From contig JAZOBN010000037.1 of NCBI GenBank assembly GCA_045595965.1, positions 1-64,000 on the forward strand: 64,000 nucleotides of DNA. Direction: 5' to 3'. The first letter of the stretch is position 1. Every line of letters begins with the position of its first letter. The notes beneath the pieces were generated by a model. The model saw only the letters and a list, made by a program, of their open reading frames with translations, was not told where the DNA came from and did not search any database. Below are positions 33,637 to 43,282 of the stretch, in pieces. The DNA is from CAAGNP01 sp045595965. Lineage in GTDB: Bacteria; Bacteroidota; Bacteroidia; Bacteroidales; UBA932. The translations under genes were made by a program, and so were the position numbers.

Positions 33637-35190
33637 TTATTCCCTCTCCCATGGGCCAAAATCATTTTCCTCTCCGTAGCCGAATTCAACCAGCAACGAT
33701 ACCCCTTTCTTCCCTTTTTCATCCATGGTAAATGTTACAGGGAATTCGTGTCCGTCAGAACGGAATGAAAATGTATTTCCATTAACATGAGTCATTTTAT
33801 GTTTCCACCCTTTCTTGCCTATCTTTATATAAAGGTCACCATCCTCAAGAGAGACCTCAGCACATCCGAAAAGGGGACCTTTATGGTAGTGTCCTACCAA
33901 TGCTTTATATTTAGGTGCAGGGAGTTGTTCAGGAGCAGCCTCCTCTTCTGAACGTGCTACAGCATTTCTATTATCCTTATACCACTCCTCAAGATATTCA
34001 GTATTGTAATCTTTCAACTCCTCTTCCCCAAGGAACAGGTCAATTGTCCTTCTCATAATTGCATAACGTGGATCTGCAGGAACCTCACTATTGCACAATA
34101 CGACCAAACCCAAGTCAAGTTCGGGGACAAAAGCACAGATCGCAGTAAAACCCCAGGTTGTACCTGTATGGAACCACAGTTTGTATCTGTTATTCTGCTC
34201 TGCGAACCAGCAATGGGCATAAAGTCTTGTGTAGGTATCTGTTTGTGATACAATTGTCTCTCCTTTATGAAGGTATTTCATCTGCTTCTCGGAAATTATC
34301 TGCTTATCTCCCACTTTCCCCATATCAAGATGGAACTGTGCATATTTTATCATATCCACAACATTTGAATTGACACTTCCTGCCGGGCCGATGACAGTCT
34401 CCCACCACAAAGCCTGTTCCGGGCCGTAAAGTGGTGCGACATGCATCGAGTCTTTCACATAATAGAACTCGTGTGGAGTACTCGCTTTTGCTCCGGCATC
34501 TGCGAATCCGTTCTCGATCTCTGACCCTTCACCATTTACAGAAGTAGATGTCATACCGAGCGGTTCAAGGATACGGCTGTGTACATTCTCCTCCCAACTT
34601 TTTCCTGTCACCTTCTCAATCACTTTCGCTGCGATAATGAAAGTGATGTTATTGTATGCATAGGTATTTCTGAATTGGTATTTTGGGGTAATAAGTCCCA
34701 TCATTTTATATACATCATCCCTGTCATATCCAAGATTGGGGATATATGTCCCCACCTGTCCGCCAATACCTGTCTTGTGTGTCATAAGATCCTGCACAAG
34801 CATATTCTCCTCCACATAATTGTCTTTCCAGTCAAAGTCGGGGAGGATATTCTTTACTGTGTCGCTCCAGGACACAAGGCCTTCGTCCACTATTGATGCC
34901 ATCACGGCGGCTGTGAAAGATTTTGAGACAGAACCTATCTGGAATATAGTATTCTCCTCCACCTTACTGTCACCACCCATCACATTTACACCATAACCTT
35001 TTGACAAGACAACGTTTCCATCCTTTATAACTGAGAATGCCATTCCAGGAATACGCCAATCTCTCTTTACCTGCTCTACATACTCATCGAGAGATTTGAC
35101 TATATCATCATAACAACAATCGTTTTGGGAATACCCTGCCATTGGAACAAACAACACAGCAAGGAGTAAAGAGAAAAAAGATTTTTTCAT
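33637..35190 (-). CDS. Exported serine hydrolase (class C beta-lactamase-like)
   Basis: 517 residues with signal peptide (MKKSFFSLLLAVLFVPMAGYSQ). The beta-lactamase/DD-peptidase fold shows SVSKSF (SxxK near 91-94), YAYNN (YxN near 179-181) and WFHTGTTWGF (HTG near 342-344). A C-terminal DUF3471-like lipocalin domain covers about 415-517. Family members include D-aminopeptidases and esterases as well as beta-lactamases, so resistance is not implied. Next to an exported C26 hydrolase: both could process peptidoglycan peptides. Confidence 0.88.
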   Translation of the reverse strand: MKKSFFSLLLAVLFVPMAGYSQNDCCYDDIVKSLDEYVEQVKRDWRIPGMAFSVIKDGNVVLSKGYGVNVMGGDSKVEENTIFQIGSVSKSFTAAVMASIVDEGLVSWSDTVKNILPDFDWKDNYVEENMLVQDLMTHKTGIGGQVGTYIPNLGYDRDDVYKMMGLITPKYQFRNTYAYNNITFIIAAKVIEKVTGKSWEENVHSRILEPLGMTSTSVNGEGSEIENGFADAGAKASTPHEFYYVKDSMHVAPLYGPEQALWWETVIGPAGSVNSNVVDMIKYAQFHLDMGKVGDKQIISEKQMKYLHKGETIVSQTDTYTRLYAHCWFAEQNNRYKLWFHTGTTWGFTAICAFVPELDLGLVVLCNSEVPADPRYAIMRRTIDLFLGEEELKDYNTEYLEEWYKDNRNAVARSEEEAAPEQLPAPKYKALVGHYHKGPLFGCAEVSLEDGDLYIKIGKKGWKHKMTHVNGNTFSFRSDGHEFPVTFTMDEKGKKGVSLLVEFGYGEENDFGPWERE

Positions 35191-35215
35191 ATCGTTTCAG
35201 ATTAATTATTCTCCA

Positions 35216-35223
35216 CAAATATA
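35216..35223 (-). promoter_or_regulatory. -7 box for the serine hydrolase gene
   Basis: TATATTTG on the minus strand matches TAnnTTTG, 25 nt before the ATG at 35190. Only 2 bp separate it from the divergent -7 box of radA. Confidence 0.5.
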
Positions 35224-35225
35224 AC

Positions 35226-35233
35226 TATTTTTG
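35226..35233 (+). promoter_or_regulatory. -7 box for radA
   Basis: TATTTTTG on the plus strand matches TAnnTTTG, 26 nt before the ATG at 35260. It overlaps the alternative GTG start at 35233, which is therefore rejected. Confidence 0.5.
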
Positions 35234-35259
35234 TGGTGAATACTAACATCATTACCGAT

Positions 35260-36654
35260 ATGGCAAAAAATAAAAGTGCATGGTTCTGTTCCTCTTGTGG
35301 CAATGAGAGTGCGAAATGGCTTGGAAGATGTCCGGCCTGTGGTGAATGGAATACTATGATTGAGGAGCCCAAAGCCCCTTCAGGGAAATCTGTATCAGGG
35401 GGGCGAAGCAGATCTCTTCTGAAAATCTCAGAAGCAAGACCTACCCCGATCAACCAGATAGATATCACCCAAGAGAGCCGTATCAGCATAGGTAATGGTG
35501 AAATAGAGAGGATTCTGGGAGGTGGTCTTGTAAGGGGTTCAATGGTGCTTATCGGAGGCGAACCTGGCATAGGCAAATCTACCCTCTCCCTCCAGATCCC
35601 CATCCAATGTCCATCTTTGAGGACACTATATGTTTCCGGAGAGGAGTCCCCAAGACAGATAAAATTGCGTGCCCAAAGACTTGCCCCAGATGGGACTGAA
35701 AATCTTGACAATTGTCTCATTCTGGGCGAAACTCTTCTGGAAAACATAATCAGGACAGCAGAAGAGAGTGCACCTGAACTTCTGATAATAGACTCGATCC
35801 AGACAATCTATTCAGAAACCCTTGACTCCTCTCCCGGCTCCGTAACACAAGTACGTGAATGTGCTGCAGCCCTTTTGAGGTATGCAAAAGAGAGCAACGT
35901 CCCCGTAATCCTCATCGGCCACATAACTAAAGATGGTGCAATTGCAGGACCTAAAATTCTTGAGCACATAGTCGATGTCGTTCTCCAGTTTGAAGGGGAC
36001 ACAAGGCACTCTTACCGGATCCTCCGGGGGATAAAGAACAGATTCGGATCGACTGCGGAGCTTGCAATTTTCGAGATGCTCAACACCGGACTGAAAGAGG
36101 TGAGCAATCCGTCGGAGATCCTCACTCCGATGCATCAGGAGAACCTGAGCGGAATAGCTGTCGGCGCCATGCTGGATGGCACCCGTCCATTTCTGATTGA
36201 GGTGCAAGCCCTCGTCTCTACCGCTGCCTACGGAATGCCCCAGCGCTCAGCAACAGGATTTGATGTAAGGAGGATGAATATGCTGCTGGCAGTTCTTGAA
36301 AAGAGGGCCGGATTCAAATTATCTGCAAAAGATGTGTTCCTCAATATTGCCGGGGGGATGAAGGTGACAGATCCCGCCTGCGATCTTGCCGTTATATGCT
36401 CCATCCTATCCTCCAACTTTGACCTGCACATCCCCACAAGCACATGTTTTGCAGCAGAGGTGGGTCTGAGCGGAGAACTTCGTCCTGTAGGACAGATAGA
36501 GAGGAGAATTGCCGAAGCAGAGAGACTTGGATACAAGAAGATATATATATCACCCTACAACACCACCTCCGGTCACAACTCCAAAAAGGGAAAGGGGATA
36601 GAGGTTGTCGAGGTCTCTGATATCGCAGCCCTTTGCAGAAAACTTTTCCAATAG
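35260..36654 (+). CDS. radA: DNA repair protein RadA
   Basis: RadA is a RecA-related branch-migration helicase for recombinational repair. 464 residues from MAKNKSAWFC. The N-terminal zinc finger has C10, C13, C24 and C27; Walker A GGEPGIGKST has K106; the RadA-specific KNRFGS motif lies near 258; the C-terminal Lon-like domain includes GGMKVTDPACDLA and AEVGLSGELRPV. Convergent to prmC with 5 nt between stops. Confidence 0.96.
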   Translation: MAKNKSAWFCSSCGNESAKWLGRCPACGEWNTMIEEPKAPSGKSVSGGRSRSLLKISEARPTPINQIDITQESRISIGNGEIERILGGGLVRGSMVLIGGEPGIGKSTLSLQIPIQCPSLRTLYVSGEESPRQIKLRAQRLAPDGTENLDNCLILGETLLENIIRTAEESAPELLIIDSIQTIYSETLDSSPGSVTQVRECAAALLRYAKESNVPVILIGHITKDGAIAGPKILEHIVDVVLQFEGDTRHSYRILRGIKNRFGSTAELAIFEMLNTGLKEVSNPSEILTPMHQENLSGIAVGAMLDGTRPFLIEVQALVSTAAYGMPQRSATGFDVRRMNMLLAVLEKRAGFKLSAKDVFLNIAGGMKVTDPACDLAVICSILSSNFDLHIPTSTCFAAEVGLSGELRPVGQIERRIAEAERLGYKKIYISPYNTTSGHNSKKGKGIEVVEVSDIAALCRKLFQ

Positions 36655-36659
36655 GGGGA

Positions 36660-37553
36660 TCAGAACCACTTTGTAAAATAGACCATACGTGGTTTTGTAT
36701 GGATATCCTCCACCATAATGACATCACTGAAACCAAACTCTTCAAAGAGGGTAACAACCTCTTTGTGGTATGCCTCATTGATTTCACAATACCCTTTACC
36801 ACCCACTTTAACTACAGTAATTGCCCATTGGGCAAAAGCCCTGTAGAACCTCAAAGGGTCATTGTCCGGGACAAAAAGGGCCATTGAGGGTTCATATTCA
36901 AGGACATTGTCACTCATAAAGTCTCTCTCTTTCTCACACACATAAGGGGGATTGCTTACCAGAATATCCACCTCCTCCAGATCTGGAAGGGTACTTGAAG
37001 AAGATGCTATATCCCTCTCATCAGGGGGACCTGCAAGGACATCCCATTTGAAGAACAGGGGTCTGTTTTCCGAAATATTCTGCTCTTGCGCCACCTTCAA
37101 AGCATCATCACTGAGATCACATCCAATCACTTGCGATTTTCTGAAATATGCTGCAAGGGTATGTGCGATGCATCCCGACCCTGTACACAAATCGAGAATT
37201 TTCAGTTCTGACATCCTATCACTATCCCATTGATGCTGGATCATACGGACCAATTCTTCTGTCTCAGGCCTTGGAATAAGGACAGATTCACACACATTGA
37301 ACCTGAAACCGCCAAAATTCTCATATCCGAGGACATACTGCACCGGTCTGCTCGCAAGAAGTTCCTCCAGTGCCCCCTGCAATCTTTTCAGTTCCGGCTT
37401 GGGAATTATCACATTCGGTTCCACCAGATACTCGTAGTCAGAGACATTCAAAAAGTGTGTAAGGACCCTGACTGCAATAGCTTTTGATTCATTTATGGAA
37501 TAGAGCTCCTGCAGGGCATCAATGGACTTGGTCACGAACTCTTTATAGGTCAT
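36660..37553 (-). CDS. prmC: Peptide chain release factor N5-glutamine methyltransferase
   Basis: Methylates the GGQ glutamine of release factors RF1 and RF2. 297 residues: N-terminal helical domain with RPVQYVLGYENFGGFRFNV, then the SAM-binding domain with DLCTGSGCIAHTLA near 136-149 and the catalytic NPPYVCEKE near 204-212. An acidic-serine insertion (DERDIASSSSTLPDLEEVD) lengthens the loop before NPPY. Its start overlaps the phosphoesterase-PQQ gene by 11 nt. Confidence 0.95.
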   Translation of the reverse strand: MTYKEFVTKSIDALQELYSINESKAIAVRVLTHFLNVSDYEYLVEPNVIIPKPELKRLQGALEELLASRPVQYVLGYENFGGFRFNVCESVLIPRPETEELVRMIQHQWDSDRMSELKILDLCTGSGCIAHTLAAYFRKSQVIGCDLSDDALKVAQEQNISENRPLFFKWDVLAGPPDERDIASSSSTLPDLEEVDILVSNPPYVCEKERDFMSDNVLEYEPSMALFVPDNDPLRFYRAFAQWAITVVKVGGKGYCEINEAYHKEVVTLFEEFGFSDVIMVEDIHTKPRMVYFTKWF

Positions 37554-39861
37554 TCAGTGTAAGTTTTACAAGATTTCCACCCATATCGAGAAGATAGAGA
37601 TATTCACCATCAATCACAGGGGTAGCCAAAACCGGAAGTCCCATCTCAAATCTCCACACATAACTACCTTTTTCGATGGTATTGCAATAGACATAACCAT
37701 CATTTGCCCCATAAATGAAATTGTCCCCGAAAAGTACGGGATCCCCCTCAATCGACATCTCATAACTCTTGGTATAAGGGGAGGTATAGATCAATGCAGG
37801 CATTATGGTTGTGTTCCACACTTGTGAAAAATCTGACAATTTGTACCCGGTCATACCGTGGTTTGAAGTGCCGACCACTACCATATCATCCTTGATCAAC
37901 ATCCTCGAGCGGGTGTTGAATATATGTCCCTGTTTCCCCCTCTTTGTCTCCTCTCCACTCTTGGGATCCATCTCTACCAAAGTCTGATATGCTGTATAGT
38001 ATATTTTACCATCCTTGTAAACAGGTGTTCCTGTACTGTATCTGTTCTCAGAATCCCTCTTTTCCCAAAGCAGTTCACCTGTTGAGGCATCAAAACCATA
38101 TCTTGCCACCCAATAGGAGTTTACACACAATACACCATCTGCCACAAAATAGGTAGAGACATCTGTAATGCCGCCACTCTTGCCAGAGGTGTTTTGCCAG
38201 ATCAAAGAACCATCCTTTGCATCGAGGGCCACCATATTGGAACCCTGCCCGACATATAGTTTTCCATCGTGGTAACATACACCTTGGGTATTGCACGGGT
38301 AAAGGCCATCTGTCCTGAACTTGTATTTCCACACAAGTTCACCACTGAATGGATCAAGTGCATATATTACAGAAGTTATGTCCGAAAGGTATAGAAGACC
38401 ATTTTCAAGAACCATATTGTTTCTTACCGAACCTCCTGTCTTGTAGTACCAGACCTCTTTCCCACTCTCTTTATCAATAGCGCACACACCGCAATTCTCG
38501 CTCATCTGATCATCCACCAATGGGACATAAATGAGATTTTCCGACACCACAGGTGTCCCCAATCCGGCCAAAGATCTGAGTTGTCTCTCCCATACGATGC
38601 CATCAGGGAATTTCACATCCTCCATCCTAACTTCAGAATCTGAGAAAAGTACACCTATCTGATATCTTCCCTCTGTATAAGGGAGCTCCACCCTCCACAC
38701 AAATTCATTCACCTGCTCCATATTGACAGCACTCTTGTTATGAATCAATCTCACATTTTCCACATCTGATTTCCCGTCATATACTACAGCCGAGATCTCA
38801 ACCTTATCCCCCCTGACTACCCCTCTGGCGGCAATATGCTTGATTATGGGGTAATAGTGAAGGGTATTGGTAAGTTTCGAGCCATCATACTTGAATAATC
38901 TCCAACTTGAAGGGGAGTGGTCATTGCCACCTTTGTTGGGGGCTATTGTACATATCATCTGCGTACCGTTGCTATTGGTATAGTGGTAGTTGACATGGTT
39001 GTGTCCATAGATATATGCTATGACATTGTATTTTGACAAATCCAAAGTCTGCTTCTCTGTTTTCAGAAGGAGATGTTCTGTATTTCCAAGGATGCCATGA
39101 TTGAAAATCACAACAGGGGTGCCTTGCGGAATGGTTTCCAGATCTGCCCGCATCCAACTGTAAACATCATCAGGGGTATATGTGGGTTTTGCATCCCCTG
39201 AAAGCATCGGGGTTACCATATAATGGACACCTTCTATATTGAATGAGTACCACAGAGGACCGAAATTGTCCTCATACAATTTCTCTCCATAATCCCTCCC
39301 CTGGCTATCTTTATATCCTTTTATCAAATCGTGGTTTCCCATTGTATATACCATCCTTACCCCTACATCATCGGTATTGAAATCTTTCCCGTTTATAGCA
39401 AGTCCCTGAGCATAACAGATATCCCCTGTTACCGCCACAAAATCGACCTTTTGGCTCTTCACATACCCCTTGAAGTCATCCATCCAGTCGAGATAACTCC
39501 TCTCTTCGATATCGGAGAACTGGATAAATTTTCCTGTAAAATCTTCTGCAGGGACCAGACCGAACTCAAATGTCTGGTCGGCCCCACCCCTCACATCTAT
39601 ATAAAACGGGGTAGTATGGCGGTATCCTGTAGGGGTGTACAGGGTAACGAATCGGGCCCTATCCCCCAACTCTATCGAAAACTCTCCGTTTCTGCCACTT
39701 TTCACAATGGAAAAACCATCGGACAATACAACCCCTTTCAACCCTTTCTCCCCATCATCCATCCTTCCATTACTGTTTTCATCCACATATACAACCCCCT
39801 TTTGTCCATAAACGGCAAATGAACACAATAAGAGCACTAAAGCAAATAACCACCTTCTCAT
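37543..39861 (-). CDS. Exported metallophosphoesterase fused to a PQQ-like beta-propeller
   Basis: 772 residues with signal peptide (1-19). An N-terminal Ig-like metallophosphatase-N domain (about 20-105, VDENSNGRMDDGEKGLKG) precedes a calcineurin-like domain with GD146-147, GN176-H177-D178 and GHNH near 290. The first metal motif is D117-I-E119 instead of DxH. A short beta domain (about 330-415) is followed by a PQQ/Kelch-like propeller (about 430-772) with repeated SGELVWKY, DGSLIWQN and GSYVWRFE. Substrate unknown. Located between ddl and prmC in a peptidoglycan operon. Confidence 0.88.
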   Translation of the reverse strand: MRRWLFALVLLLCSFAVYGQKGVVYVDENSNGRMDDGEKGLKGVVLSDGFSIVKSGRNGEFSIELGDRARFVTLYTPTGYRHTTPFYIDVRGGADQTFEFGLVPAEDFTGKFIQFSDIEERSYLDWMDDFKGYVKSQKVDFVAVTGDICYAQGLAINGKDFNTDDVGVRMVYTMGNHDLIKGYKDSQGRDYGEKLYEDNFGPLWYSFNIEGVHYMVTPMLSGDAKPTYTPDDVYSWMRADLETIPQGTPVVIFNHGILGNTEHLLLKTEKQTLDLSKYNVIAYIYGHNHVNYHYTNSNGTQMICTIAPNKGGNDHSPSSWRLFKYDGSKLTNTLHYYPIIKHIAARGVVRGDKVEISAVVYDGKSDVENVRLIHNKSAVNMEQVNEFVWRVELPYTEGRYQIGVLFSDSEVRMEDVKFPDGIVWERQLRSLAGLGTPVVSENLIYVPLVDDQMSENCGVCAIDKESGKEVWYYKTGGSVRNNMVLENGLLYLSDITSVIYALDPFSGELVWKYKFRTDGLYPCNTQGVCYHDGKLYVGQGSNMVALDAKDGSLIWQNTSGKSGGITDVSTYFVADGVLCVNSYWVARYGFDASTGELLWEKRDSENRYSTGTPVYKDGKIYYTAYQTLVEMDPKSGEETKRGKQGHIFNTRSRMLIKDDMVVVGTSNHGMTGYKLSDFSQVWNTTIMPALIYTSPYTKSYEMSIEGDPVLFGDNFIYGANDGYVYCNTIEKGSYVWRFEMGLPVLATPVIDGEYLYLLDMGGNLVKLTLNDL

Positions 39862-39870
39862 CTTGACAAA

Positions 39871-40833
39871 TCAGTTTTCTATAATTTGTGTTATAAAATA
39901 TTTCATATCGATACCGGCCTCCCTTACCTGCTGGGGAACAAGACTCGTATCTGTCATACCCGGGATGGGATTTATCTCAAGAAAATATGCATCATCACCT
40001 TTAAGAATGTAGTCCATTCTGACAAGACCGTTGCAACCGAAACGCCTGTAAATCCTTTTTGTTGCCGCTGCAATCTTATCATACACCTGAACAGGGATAT
40101 CCGCCGGACACACCTCCTGGCTTGCCCCCAGATATTTTGCCTCATAATCAAAATACTCATTTTCCGGGATAATTTCTGTGGCAGGGAGGGTCTTCATGAG
40201 ACCGTTCTCCTTATAAATCCCCATTGTAAGTTCCCTGCCGGAGATTGCCTCCTCAATCAGAACACTGTCATCTTCCCTGAAAGCAAGCTCAATCGCAGCA
40301 TCGAGATCTTCAACCCTTTTTACCTTTGTAATGCCGAAACTGCTCCCACCCTGATTGGGCTTGACAAAGAGGGGTAGTCCCAATTTCTCAACAATCTCCC
40401 CTGGAGAGTAATTTTCCCCTTTGCGTAGGAAATGATCCTTTGCAAGGGTTATCCCCGCCTCTTTCAGATATGTCTTGCATGCAAATTTATCAAAAGCAAG
40501 GGTAGATGTCATAGCAGAACAGCCGGTATGTGGTAAACCAATCAACTCAAAATAGGCCTGCATCAGACCATTTTCGCCTGGGGTGCCATGAATCATGATA
40601 AATACCTTATCAAATCTCACCTTCTCCCCGTTTTGAGTAAAAGAGAAATCTGAACGATCAATCTCCACATCTCCATCGGGGAGGAGAACTTTCCACCCCT
40701 CCTTGCACACAAAGACCTCATATTTGTTGTAAAGCAATGGATCAATGTGTTCAAAGACATTCTTTGCGCTTTTTACAGAGACCTCCCATTCAGAGGAGTA
40801 TCCGCCATATACGAGTGCTATATTTTTTTTCAT
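39871..40833 (-). CDS. ddl: D-alanine--D-alanine ligase
   Basis: Makes D-Ala-D-Ala for peptidoglycan precursors in the cytoplasm. 320 residues, ATP-grasp fold: YGGYSSEWEVSVKSA at residues 9-23, HGTPGENGLMQAYFE near 81-95, KPNQGGSSFGITKV near 147-160, and EINPIPGMTDTSLVPQ near 286-301. It lies 3 nt after the PBP1a stop and 9 nt before the phosphoesterase-PQQ gene, so precursor synthesis and polymerisation share an operon. Confidence 0.96.
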   Translation of the reverse strand: MKKNIALVYGGYSSEWEVSVKSAKNVFEHIDPLLYNKYEVFVCKEGWKVLLPDGDVEIDRSDFSFTQNGEKVRFDKVFIMIHGTPGENGLMQAYFELIGLPHTGCSAMTSTLAFDKFACKTYLKEAGITLAKDHFLRKGENYSPGEIVEKLGLPLFVKPNQGGSSFGITKVKRVEDLDAAIELAFREDDSVLIEEAISGRELTMGIYKENGLMKTLPATEIIPENEYFDYEAKYLGASQEVCPADIPVQVYDKIAAATKRIYRRFGCNGLVRMDYILKGDDAYFLEINPIPGMTDTSLVPQQVREAGIDMKYFITQIIEN

Positions 40834-40836
40834 CCG

Positions 40837-43188
40837 TTAAAAGAATAAGTCATCCTGTTGTTCCTGCTTCACCACCTCAGCGTCTGCATCACTTCCATCA
40901 CAATCAAGATTAAGAACGAGACCCGGAGGGGCAATGAATTTATCTTGTGGGGTTATTCCCAAAGTGCCGTCTTCCACCACTTTCTGCATGAAAAGACCCC
41001 ATATTGGAAGTGCCATATTGGAGCCTTGGCCCAGTGCAAGCGACTCAAAATGGACTTGGCGGTCCTCAGCACCCACCCATGCACCTGCTGTCAACTTTGG
41101 TGTGTATCCTATAAACCATCCGTCCGACTGGTCATTGGTTGTTCCTGTTTTCCCCGCCAACTGTCCTTCAAGTTTATATTTCCACTTCAATCTCCCCGCT
41201 GTACCCTCATTCACAACACCTTGCATCAAGTTCACCATCAGATAAGCAGTTGCTTCGCTGATCGATTCCCTCTTTCTCGGTGCAAAAATTCCAAGGACGT
41301 TTCCGTGTTGATCCTCAATTCTTGTCACCATCATAGGGCTGATATTTACACCCCTGCTCGGGAAAGTGTTGTATGCACTTACCATCTCCATCACAGTAAT
41401 ATCTGCCGGTCCTACGCACAAAGAAGGGACCGCCGGAAGATAGGTGGTAATTCCAAGCTTACGGCACATATTGACCATCGCCTGAGGACCGAACTGCTTC
41501 ATCAGATAAGCAGAGATATTGTTACTACTGTTTGTCAGGCCCCATTTCAATGTAACTGTGCGACCGATCCACTCCTCTCTGTCTGTACTCTTCGGTGTCC
41601 AGGTGGTATCGCCCACAATAAATGTTTGAGGCACATTCATCACCTTGTCACAAGGGATATAACCCTCCTGCATCGCCAGAGTATAAAGGAATGGTTTGAT
41701 TGTGGAACCTACCTGTCGTTTGGTCTGTCTTACGTTGTCATATTTGAAATATCTATAATCAGGGCCACCGACATAGGCCTTGATGTGACCGGTATGTGGC
41801 TCCATTGCAAGAAAAGCACCTCTGAGGAACGATTTATAGTGTCTGATCGAGTCATTAGGGGTCATGGTGGTGTCCACATATCCGTTCTTGTTCCATGAGA
41901 ACACCCTCATTTTTGTCTTTGTATTGAAACTTTGCTCAATCTCCTTATCACTCGCCCCTGCAGCTTTCATATTGCGATACCTGTCACTCCACCTCCTCGC
42001 CTGCTGCATAAGTTTTTCAGCAAGATCAGCAGGGGTATCGACGGCAAAGGGTTTGTTGGGTTTTCTTCTGATTTCTGCGCTAAAAGAGGGTTGGAGATTC
42101 TTAGACAAATGCTCCACAACTGCCTCCTCGGCATATCTCTGCATCTTCGAATTGAGCGTTGTGTATATTTTCAAACCATCTTTATCCAGATTGTATTTGG
42201 TACCGTCCGGTTTCTTGTTTTTATTAAGCCATCCGTAGAGTGGATCCTCCTCCCACAAGAGTGAATCTGCCCTGTAGTCCTCTTTGAAATAGTAGGCCGA
42301 TTTTCTGGGTTCAGAGGCATTCATATACTTTTTGAGCATATCCCTGAAATATGGGGCAAGTCCCGAGTTGTGATCCTGTTTCTTGTAAGAGAGCTCAATC
42401 GGAAGGAGAACGATTGAGTCATATTGGGCTTTATCCAGAAAACCATATTTTTCCATTTGGGATAATACGTGGTTTCTCCTTGCAATCGACCTGTCATAAT
42501 TGATCACCGGATTGAACCTTGTAGGCTTGTTCACCATACCCACGAGGGTAGCACTCTCCTGCACATTCAGCTCCCACGGTTCTTTTGCGAAAAATGTCTG
42601 GGAAGCAGCCTTGATTCCATAGGCATTGCTACCGAAGAATATGGCATTCATATACATCGCCATAATCTCATCTTTGGTATAGTTCCTCTCCAGTTTGACA
42701 GCGGTAATCCACTCCTTGAATTTGTTTACAACGAGTTTGAACTCCGCCTCTCCTGGGAAATTGTTTTTTGCTGTATCTCTGGGAAAGAGGGTTTTTGCCA
42801 ACTGCTGGGTAATTGTACTTCCACCACCAGAACGGGCATTACCCATCATCACAGTTTTCACCGCCACACGTGCCAACCCCCTGAAGTCAATGCCACAGTG
42901 CCTGTAAAACCGGATATCTTCGGTGGCAAGGGCTGCATTCACCAGATTTGGGGACAAATCTGAAAACTTAACATAGGAACGGTTCTCAATATGATAGGTA
43001 TTGATTATCTCCCCATCCTCCGAAATAAGCTGCGTAGCAAGATTGCTTTTTGGATTTTCCAACTCCTCAAAAGAGGGGATCTGGGCAAACAGACCGACAA
43101 AGAGGATAAATAAAATTAGCGCAATGAATGGACCCAAACCCACTATCCAGAGCGCTTTGACCAATCTTTTTCGTGTTTTTTCCTTCAT
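40837..43188 (-). CDS. Class A penicillin-binding protein (PBP1a)
   Basis: Bifunctional peptidoglycan glycosyltransferase/transpeptidase at the inner membrane. 783 residues from MKEKTRKRLV; the upstream TTG at 43212 lies in the -7 box and is rejected. One transmembrane helix (about 12-37), GT51 domain with ATEDIRFYRHCGID, GSTITQQLAKTLF and MYMNAIFFG, then transpeptidase with GSTIKPF (SxxK), SSN in TNSSNN and GKTGTTND. First gene of a four-gene minus operon with ddl, the phosphoesterase-PQQ gene and prmC. Confidence 0.95.
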   Translation of the reverse strand: MKEKTRKRLVKALWIVGLGPFIALILFILFVGLFAQIPSFEELENPKSNLATQLISEDGEIINTYHIENRSYVKFSDLSPNLVNAALATEDIRFYRHCGIDFRGLARVAVKTVMMGNARSGGGSTITQQLAKTLFPRDTAKNNFPGEAEFKLVVNKFKEWITAVKLERNYTKDEIMAMYMNAIFFGSNAYGIKAASQTFFAKEPWELNVQESATLVGMVNKPTRFNPVINYDRSIARRNHVLSQMEKYGFLDKAQYDSIVLLPIELSYKKQDHNSGLAPYFRDMLKKYMNASEPRKSAYYFKEDYRADSLLWEEDPLYGWLNKNKKPDGTKYNLDKDGLKIYTTLNSKMQRYAEEAVVEHLSKNLQPSFSAEIRRKPNKPFAVDTPADLAEKLMQQARRWSDRYRNMKAAGASDKEIEQSFNTKTKMRVFSWNKNGYVDTTMTPNDSIRHYKSFLRGAFLAMEPHTGHIKAYVGGPDYRYFKYDNVRQTKRQVGSTIKPFLYTLAMQEGYIPCDKVMNVPQTFIVGDTTWTPKSTDREEWIGRTVTLKWGLTNSSNNISAYLMKQFGPQAMVNMCRKLGITTYLPAVPSLCVGPADITVMEMVSAYNTFPSRGVNISPMMVTRIEDQHGNVLGIFAPRKRESISEATAYLMVNLMQGVVNEGTAGRLKWKYKLEGQLAGKTGTTNDQSDGWFIGYTPKLTAGAWVGAEDRQVHFESLALGQGSNMALPIWGLFMQKVVEDGTLGITPQDKFIAPPGLVLNLDCDGSDADAEVVKQEQQDDLFF

Positions 43189-43209
43189 CTTTTCAATGCT
43201 TATAACTGA

Positions 43210-43217
43210 CAAATTTA
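43210..43217 (-). promoter_or_regulatory. -7 box for the PBP1a-ddl operon
   Basis: TAAATTTG on the minus strand matches TAnnTTTG, 21 nt before the ATG at 43188. It overlaps the rejected TTG start. Confidence 0.5.
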
Positions 43218-43282
43218 ATGAAAAAATTTGGTTTTTACCTTAGTTTATACCTTACTTTGCACGTTCGTTGATTATTTGCATC

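Noticed and set aside
33637..35190. Antibiotic-resistance beta-lactamase
   Set aside because: The SxxK, YxN and HTG motifs are shared with DD-peptidases and esterases, and the DUF3471-like C-terminus points to the general serine hydrolase group.
40858..41898. 346-residue plus-strand ORF
   Set aside because: Antisense shadow of PBP1a; rich in Cys and His as expected from a reversed frame, with no recognisable domain.
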